A stretch of 9,937 nucleotides of DNA, taken from CAYNNP01 sp964398215 (lineage in GTDB: Bacteria; Planctomycetota; Planctomycetia; Pirellulales; Pirellulaceae). The DNA is taken from NCBI GenBank assembly GCA_964398215.1, contig CAYNNP010000243.1, forward strand, positions 1 through 9,937. Direction: 5' to 3'. How positions within the stretch are numbered: the first letter of the stretch is position 1; each line of letters opens with the position of its first letter. The notes under the pieces are model-generated. The model made no database searches, was not told the DNA's origin, and saw nothing but the letters and a program-made list of their open reading frames with translations. Below, one piece after another: positions 5,535-9,937 of this stretch. The position numbers and the translations under genes are program-made.

Positions 5535-8500
5535 ATGACCACCACTAACGGGGGAGACGAAGAGCTAGTCGTTGTTGGTATCGGTGCTTCGGCCGGAGGC
5601 CTGCAAGCTTTGGAGCTGTTTTTCGATCAGATGCCAAGCGACAGTGGCATGGCATTCGTGATCGTGCAACACTTGTCCCCCGACTTCAAGAGCTTGATGA
5701 GTGAATTGCTTGGCCGGCACACCAGCATGGAGATTCATCGAGTCGAAAACAGCATGGTCGTCGAGCCTAATTCGTTGTATTTGATCCCGCCCAAGCAGGA
5801 CATGATCATTAAAGACGGCAGGCTTTTGTTGACCGAGAGAGCACCGTCTCGGTCTCTGGCACTGCCAATCGACCACTTCTTTCAATCGCTGGCTGTTGAT
5901 AAAGGCGCCAACAGTATCGGAATCGTCTTGTCGGGCACGGGAAGCGATGGCTCGCGGGGAATTCAGCATATTCATGAAGTCGGGGGGCTTGTGATTGCCC
6001 AGCAACCCGAGTCTGCAAAGTTCGACGGTATGCCTCGAAGTGCAATCGAGTCGGGGTACACCGATGTCGTTGTGGACGCTGGCCAAATGGCAACGTTGTT
6101 GAAGCAGTATGCGGTTCATCGCGATCGTGTCGCGTTGCGAAACGAGATGTTGCCGCTGAACGAATCGGCGATGGAACGGATATTTCGAGCCATCCAGCAG
6201 CGGCATCGAATCGATTTTTCGCAGTATCGATCAACCACGATCGGTCGGCGCATTGAGCGGCGTATCGATATGGACAGCTCAATCGATTCGATCAAACAGT
6301 ACGCGGACTTGCTGGAAAATGACACGATCGAACTCGATCAGCTTCACAGCGATCTGCTCATTGGTGTGACCAATTTTTTCCGCGACACCAGCCCATTCGA
6401 ATCACTGAAAAAGAACTCGCTGAAAACTTTGTTAGCCAACCATCCATCGGATCAAGAGTTCCGTGTGTGGGTCGCTGCTTGCGCGACGGGAGAGGAAGCT
6501 TATAGCATCGCAATTTTGATCGACGAATGCTTGAGGGAAAGTCCTAGGTCGATCGATGTCAAGGTTTTCGCCACTGACGTTCATCGAGTTGCGATCAACA
6601 AAGCGGCAGCAGGCGTCTACAGCGAAGACTTGGTGAAAGGTATCTCAGCTGAGCGGTTAGCAAAGTACTTTATGCAAGTCGAGGGAGGCTATCAGATTGT
6701 GCCCGCGATTCGGCAGATGGTTGTCTTTGCGCCGCACAATTTGGTGAACGATCCACCGTTCACTCGCCTCAGCCTAGTCACATGCAGAAACTTTTTGATC
6801 TACCTGATGCCCAAGACGCAGGCCAAGGTGATTTCGCATTTTCATTTTGGGCTGAATAAAGGCGGCTATCTACTGCTCGGGTCAAGCGAGAGTCCCGGTG
6901 ACCTGGCAGCTGAGTTCGAGGCTGTTGATGCACACAATCGAATCTACATGAAAACGCGAGACCTGCGGATTAGAGATCCAGGTTTTACTGAGAGTTTGGT
7001 TCAGACCTCGGCGTCGGTGAATCGTTTTTTCCCGATCATGTCCCCGAATCGAGTCCCGCCAAAGGAAAGTCTGCTTGCGCTGTCCAATGAGGAGGTGCTG
7101 AGCAATTTGGTACCGCCCGGGATTGTTGTTGATCACCTTGGCCGCGTCCTTCAGGTTTTTCGAAATGCAGGTAAGTACCTGCGCGTGAGCGACGGCTTGC
7201 TCTCGATGAATTTAATGGACATGGTCGATGATGAACTACGATTGGCCCTTGGCGGCGCCATCCAGCGATCGACTAAGAGCGGGCGACCAGTCTGTTACGA
7301 ACGGCTGCAGATTGAAACGGCGGACGATCAGGACAGCCAAGTCAAACTGACTGTCACGCCACTACCCAGGAATGATACGCCGAAAAAATTCGTGATCACA
7401 TTTGAACAATTGCGTGACGACTTTTCAAAAGAAGCGATTTCCAATCAAACACGACAAATTGAATTAGACGAAGTCTCCAAGAAACATGTGGAGGACCTGG
7501 AGCAAGACCTCAAGCACAATCGCGAGATTCTTCAGGCGACGACAGAGGAAATGGAGACCAGCAACGAAGAGTTGCAGGCGACCAATGAAGAGCTGGTTGC
7601 ATCGAACGAGGAACTTCAGTCTGCCAATGAAGAACTGCACAGTGTCAACGAAGAATTGTTCACGGTTAACGCAGAATATCAGCGAAAAATTTCCGAGCTG
7701 ACTGAACTCACTCACGATTTTGACAATTTGTTGGAGAGCACCGATATACACACGCTGTTCTTAGACGCAGCACTGTGCATCCGAAAATTCACTCCGCGAA
7801 TGGCAGATGTGCTGCACTTGGTTCCACAAGATGTCGGGCGGCGAATCGATGCTTTCGTACACAACATCAACACCGACGACTTGCGAGACAAACTTTCAGC
7901 AGTATTAAAGACAGGCCAAGCTTGGGAAGAATCCATTAAGGGTAGCGGGGAAACTGAGTTTCTGATGAGAGTGCTGCCTTACAAAGCAGGCCTGGAAAAC
8001 GTGGGAGTGGTCTTGACGCTAATCGATGTCTCGAAGCTTGCCGCAGCCCAAAGAGTAGCCGCTTTGGAACGCGAAAGATTTCAGCGCGCGATTGAAGCGA
8101 ATCGAGATGGGACCTGGGATTGGCCAGACTTGACCAAGCAGGACATGTGGTGGTCACCAAGATGTTACGAAATCCTGGGCTATGAACCCGATGAATTTCC
8201 TTCCATGCACTCGGAATGGATGCAGCGGATTCATCCCGAAGATCGAGTCCAGATCGAAGGCTCAAGCCTGCCCACTAGTGACAAGTGCTATGTCGCGCTG
8301 CACCGAAATTTTGACTACCGGATGTTGCACAAGTCCGGAGAATATCGCTGGTATTGCCACCGAGCGATTATTGATTTTGATGAATCGGGAAAAGCGATCA
8401 GGATGACTGGCACGATTGCCGACATCCAGGATCGTAAAAGCTCCGAAACGCTCGCTCACGAAGGGATCCGGCTGAGAGACAATTTCTTGTCGATGCTATC

Positions 8501-9578
8501 CCATGAGCTTCGCAATCCGATGGGCGCAGTGATGAATGCGGTCACTAATCTTAACGGCGACGTGGACACACAGGATAGCGAAACGCCAGTGGAATTGGCC
8601 GTGATTCGTCGGCAGACATTACAGATGGCACGTTTGCTGGATGACCTGTTTGACGTAGCAAGGCTTGGTCGTGACAAGATTGAATTTCGAAAAGAGATCG
8701 TTGACTTATGCAGCTTGGTCGACTCGGTCATCGAATCGGTTGACTACCAACTAGAAGCAAGAAAGCAGGTTCTCAAGACCTCAATTTGCGAAGGGCCGTT
8801 GCATGTGATTGGTGACCCGTCCAGGATTTCACAGTCGCAAACGAATTTGATTGTGAACGCATCGAAGTTCTCTGATGAATCTCAGGAGATTACTTTCTCC
8901 ATCCATCGAGAGGGGAGGGAGGCGGTAATCACCGTGATCGACCAGGGAGCGGGGATCGAACCACACATGCTTGAAAGTGTCTTTGGTTTATTTTTTCAGT
9001 CGGACAACACGCTCGAGAGGCCTCGTAGCGGAATGGGAGTCGGTTTGTCGCTGACTCAGAAAATCATCCACGCGCATAATGGAACCGTCACAGCAGAAAG
9101 CGACGGGACGGGCCAAGGAAGCAAGTTTGAAATTCGCTTGCCAATAACGACCCTTCATCACGATAAACGTGAACCCGCCCAAGACCTGAATCTCGACCGA
9201 ACGCTAACATGCAAAGTGATGCTTGTTGAAGACAATGCTGACGCCCGCGAAATGATGGGCAAAACGTTTCGCCGCCGAGGATTTGAGGTACTAGCAGTCG
9301 GTGATGGAAAAGCCGCGATCGACGAACTTCCAGAATTCGGCGCCGCCGTTGTGGTGGTGGATATTGGACTACCAGGAATCAGCGGGTACGACGTTGCCAA
9401 GACGATTCGCCAAAACCAACTTTGGGACGATGTGATGCTGGTCGCATTGACCGGCTACGGACAAAAAGAAGACAGAGATGCCGTCTTTGAATCCGGTTTC
9501 GATCACCATATCGTCAAGCCTTTGATTTTTCGCCATCTGCATGATCTCATTCTTCACCACCTGAGTCGATCGAAATAG
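5535..9578 (+). CDS. CheB-CheR-PAS hybrid sensor histidine kinase with C-terminal receiver
   Basis: Soluble signalling protein of 1347 residues counted from the ATG at 5535. Domains in order: CheB methylesterase (about 10-190; triad Ser19 in GASAGG, His46 in VQH, Asp138 in GTGSDG); CheR methyltransferase (about 207-466; TNFFRDTSPF, WVAACATGEEAYS and CRNFLIYL); PAS (about 516-625); coiled coil with six heptads (671-712); PAS (about 724-836); PAS_3/PAC (about 846-967); HisKA (His990 in SHELRNP); HATPase (N-box TNLIVNASKFS, DQGAGI, GMGVGLSL); and receiver (phospho-acceptor Asp1276, Thr1306, Lys1328). It should autophosphorylate on His990 and pass phosphate to Asp1276 or a partner regulator. No membrane helix is seen, so the PAS domains probably sense a cytosolic cue. 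No chemotaxis genes are nearby. The frame is open back to a TTG at 5388, but those 49 residues look non-conserved; the ATG has GGAA 5 nt upstream and fits the normal start of the CheB domain. Confidence 0.95.
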   Translation: MTTTNGGDEELVVVGIGASAGGLQALELFFDQMPSDSGMAFVIVQHLSPDFKSLMSELLGRHTSMEIHRVENSMVVEPNSLYLIPPKQDMIIKDGRLLLTERAPSRSLALPIDHFFQSLAVDKGANSIGIVLSGTGSDGSRGIQHIHEVGGLVIAQQPESAKFDGMPRSAIESGYTDVVVDAGQMATLLKQYAVHRDRVALRNEMLPLNESAMERIFRAIQQRHRIDFSQYRSTTIGRRIERRIDMDSSIDSIKQYADLLENDTIELDQLHSDLLIGVTNFFRDTSPFESLKKNSLKTLLANHPSDQEFRVWVAACATGEEAYSIAILIDECLRESPRSIDVKVFATDVHRVAINKAAAGVYSEDLVKGISAERLAKYFMQVEGGYQIVPAIRQMVVFAPHNLVNDPPFTRLSLVTCRNFLIYLMPKTQAKVISHFHFGLNKGGYLLLGSSESPGDLAAEFEAVDAHNRIYMKTRDLRIRDPGFTESLVQTSASVNRFFPIMSPNRVPPKESLLALSNEEVLSNLVPPGIVVDHLGRVLQVFRNAGKYLRVSDGLLSMNLMDMVDDELRLALGGAIQRSTKSGRPVCYERLQIETADDQDSQVKLTVTPLPRNDTPKKFVITFEQLRDDFSKEAISNQTRQIELDEVSKKHVEDLEQDLKHNREILQATTEEMETSNEELQATNEELVASNEELQSANEELHSVNEELFTVNAEYQRKISELTELTHDFDNLLESTDIHTLFLDAALCIRKFTPRMADVLHLVPQDVGRRIDAFVHNINTDDLRDKLSAVLKTGQAWEESIKGSGETEFLMRVLPYKAGLENVGVVLTLIDVSKLAAAQRVAALERERFQRAIEANRDGTWDWPDLTKQDMWWSPRCYEILGYEPDEFPSMHSEWMQRIHPEDRVQIEGSSLPTSDKCYVALHRNFDYRMLHKSGEYRWYCHRAIIDFDESGKAIRMTGTIADIQDRKSSETLAHEGIRLRDNFLSMLSHELRNPMGAVMNAVTNLNGDVDTQDSETPVELAVIRRQTLQMARLLDDLFDVARLGRDKIEFRKEIVDLCSLVDSVIESVDYQLEARKQVLKTSICEGPLHVIGDPSRISQSQTNLIVNASKFSDESQEITFSIHREGREAVITVIDQGAGIEPHMLESVFGLFFQSDNTLERPRSGMGVGLSLTQKIIHAHNGTVTAESDGTGQGSKFEIRLPITTLHHDKREPAQDLNLDRTLTCKVMLVEDNADAREMMGKTFRRRGFEVLAVGDGKAAIDELPEFGAAVVVVDIGLPGISGYDVAKTIRQNQLWDDVMLVALTGYGQKEDRDAVFESGFDHHIVKPLIFRHLHDLILHHLSRSK
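7545..7670 (+). repeat. Six-fold 21-bp coding repeat (heptad coiled coil) within the sensor kinase gene
   Basis: Six consecutive heptads follow the pattern EE(L/M)xxxN: EEMETSN, EELQATN, EELVASN, EELQSAN, EELHSVN and EELFTVN. Each is coded by 21 bp with diverged synonymous codons. They form the linker helix joining the methyltransferase/PAS part to the second PAS domain. Such heptads are typical of CheB-CheR-PAS fusion kinases. The degenerate DNA and conserved protein pattern point to an old, selected repeat, not recent slippage. Confidence 0.85.
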
Positions 9579-9757
9579 CCTGAGCCATCGAGCGCCAGAG
9601 ATGCAAAGTGTGATTGGCTAGCCCGCCAACAACTCGCTGCCGTAAAATAAATCTCAGCCGAGACTTTTGCGCTGTTGGCGCCGAATTGGATGAACCCTGA
9701 GCGGCGAGATGAGGCAAATGCTACCGGAGTTTCACTCACTCGTGATACAGAAGCCTT

Positions 9758-9832
9758 TGAGCTGATGCGCGATAGCCCCGGTTTCGAGCGCAATCAGACC
9801 GTCAATAACCGGGGCTATCGCCCATCGGCTCA
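9758..9832. repeat. Long inverted repeat, 26-bp arms, 23-nt loop
   Basis: The arms at 9758-9783 and 9807-9832 match at 24 of 26 positions, the exceptions being a C/C mismatch (9768/9822) and a T-G wobble (9763/9827). The inner 15 bp are perfect: GCGATAGCCCCGGTT (9769-9783) against AACCGGGGCTATCGC (9807-9821). It begins 180 bp after the kinase stop. The arm sequence resembles a dispersed intergenic repeat that I recall from planctomycete genomes. It could act as a bidirectional transcription or RNA-decay barrier, or be a REP/MITE-like element. No target-site duplication could be assigned. Confidence 0.75.
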
Positions 9833-9886
9833 TTTGTGCTGTCGGAGCCAAGTTCCTGTCCCAGCCGTGAATCCTCGACGTGATCC

Positions 9887-9937
9887 AACAGCGAAGCTGT
9901 TTAACAACACAGCCTGTGGTCGCGCAGCGCACCACAG
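9887..9937. repeat. Two short hairpins at the window end
   Basis: AACAGC-GAA-GCTGTT (9887-9901) is a perfect 6-bp stem with a GAA triloop. It is followed after 12 nt by CTGTGGT-CGCGCAGCGC-ACCACAG (9914-9937), a perfect 7-bp stem that reaches the last base and may continue beyond it. Together with the larger element at 9758-9832 they make a closely spaced hairpin series. Confidence 0.5.

Larger units (their letters stand above)
9579..9937. other. Gene-free region downstream of the sensor kinase with several hairpins
   Basis: I see no credible gene in these 359 bp. Minus-strand open frames at 9554-9793 and 9732-9935 run through inverted repeats or the end of the kinase gene and have no recognisable features. 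After the kinase TAG there are an 8-bp inverted repeat CGCCAACA/TGTTGGCG (9624-9631 and 9673-9680) and, inside it, a short hairpin TCTC-AGCC-GAGA followed by CTTTT (9652-9668). The latter could be a weak terminator for the kinase gene on the plus strand. The large inverted repeat and the end-of-window hairpins are listed separately. Confidence 0.6.

Noticed and set aside
5565..6206. Minus-strand frame of 213 codons opposite the CheB-CheR region
   Set aside because: It is antisense to conserved catalytic domains and its translation is rich in His and Arg without any motif, as expected for a shadow frame.
5535..9578. Chemotaxis operon membership
   Set aside because: No cheA, cheW, cheY or receptor gene lies in the window; CheB-CheR-PAS kinases of this kind are often stand-alone.
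9652..9668. Strong intrinsic terminator for the sensor kinase gene
   Set aside because: TCTC-AGCC-GAGA followed by CTTTT has only a 4-bp stem and a short T-run; it is mentioned only as a weak possibility.
9732..9935. Minus-strand 67-codon frame at the window end
   Set aside because: It is made almost wholly of the inverted repeat and neighbouring hairpins, so the frame is more likely a by-product of the repeat.

Overview
The window looks like chromosomal DNA from a planctomycete, probably a Rhodopirellula or Pirellula type. This is an inference. The clues are a protein starting with an NPYESP-type N-terminus, a multi-domain soluble hybrid sensor kinase, moderate GC, loosely spaced genes with weak Shine-Dalgarno sites, and intergenic hairpin sequences (CCCTCGCT...CTTCGGGTT at the left end, GCGATAGCCCCGGTT/AACCGGGGCTATCGC at the right end) of a type I recall as recurrent in planctomycete genomes. 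No database search was possible. I see no rRNA, tRNA, CRISPR array, transposase or phage gene.

Left half, minus strand, in transcription order: an ECF sigma factor (3982-4584), a TVP38/TMEM64 (DedA/SNARE-associated) membrane protein (2985-3779), a FAD-dependent disulfide oxidoreductase resembling mercuric reductase (1242-2774), and a patatin-like phospholipase (166-1233). The last two are tightly coupled: the gap is 8 nt and the phospholipase ribosome binding site lies inside the final codons of the reductase. The TVP38-reductase pair is a recurrent bacterial pairing. Adding a lipase and an ECF sigma factor suggests, by inference only, a membrane or redox stress unit. No anti-sigma gene follows the sigma factor. 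Between the TVP38 and reductase genes lies a 210-bp spacer with direct and inverted repeats.

Right half, plus strand: a 405-bp divergent intergenic region with several small inverted repeats, a small unknown gene with a good ribosome binding site (4990-5232), and a very long gene (5535-9578). The long gene encodes a soluble protein with the domain order CheB methylesterase, CheR methyltransferase, PAS, heptad-repeat coiled coil, PAS, PAS, HisKA, HATPase and receiver. All principal catalytic residues are visible except for one substitution in the CheR SAM-binding loop. The last 360 bp have no convincing gene but carry a near-perfect 26-bp inverted repeat and two further hairpins, the last cut by the window edge.

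I found no clear evidence of a wholly new system. The most notable points are the sigma/TVP38/oxidoreductase/patatin cluster, in which the phospholipase resembles CBASS effector lipases but has no cyclase beside it, and the structured repeat elements in the gene-free stretches.
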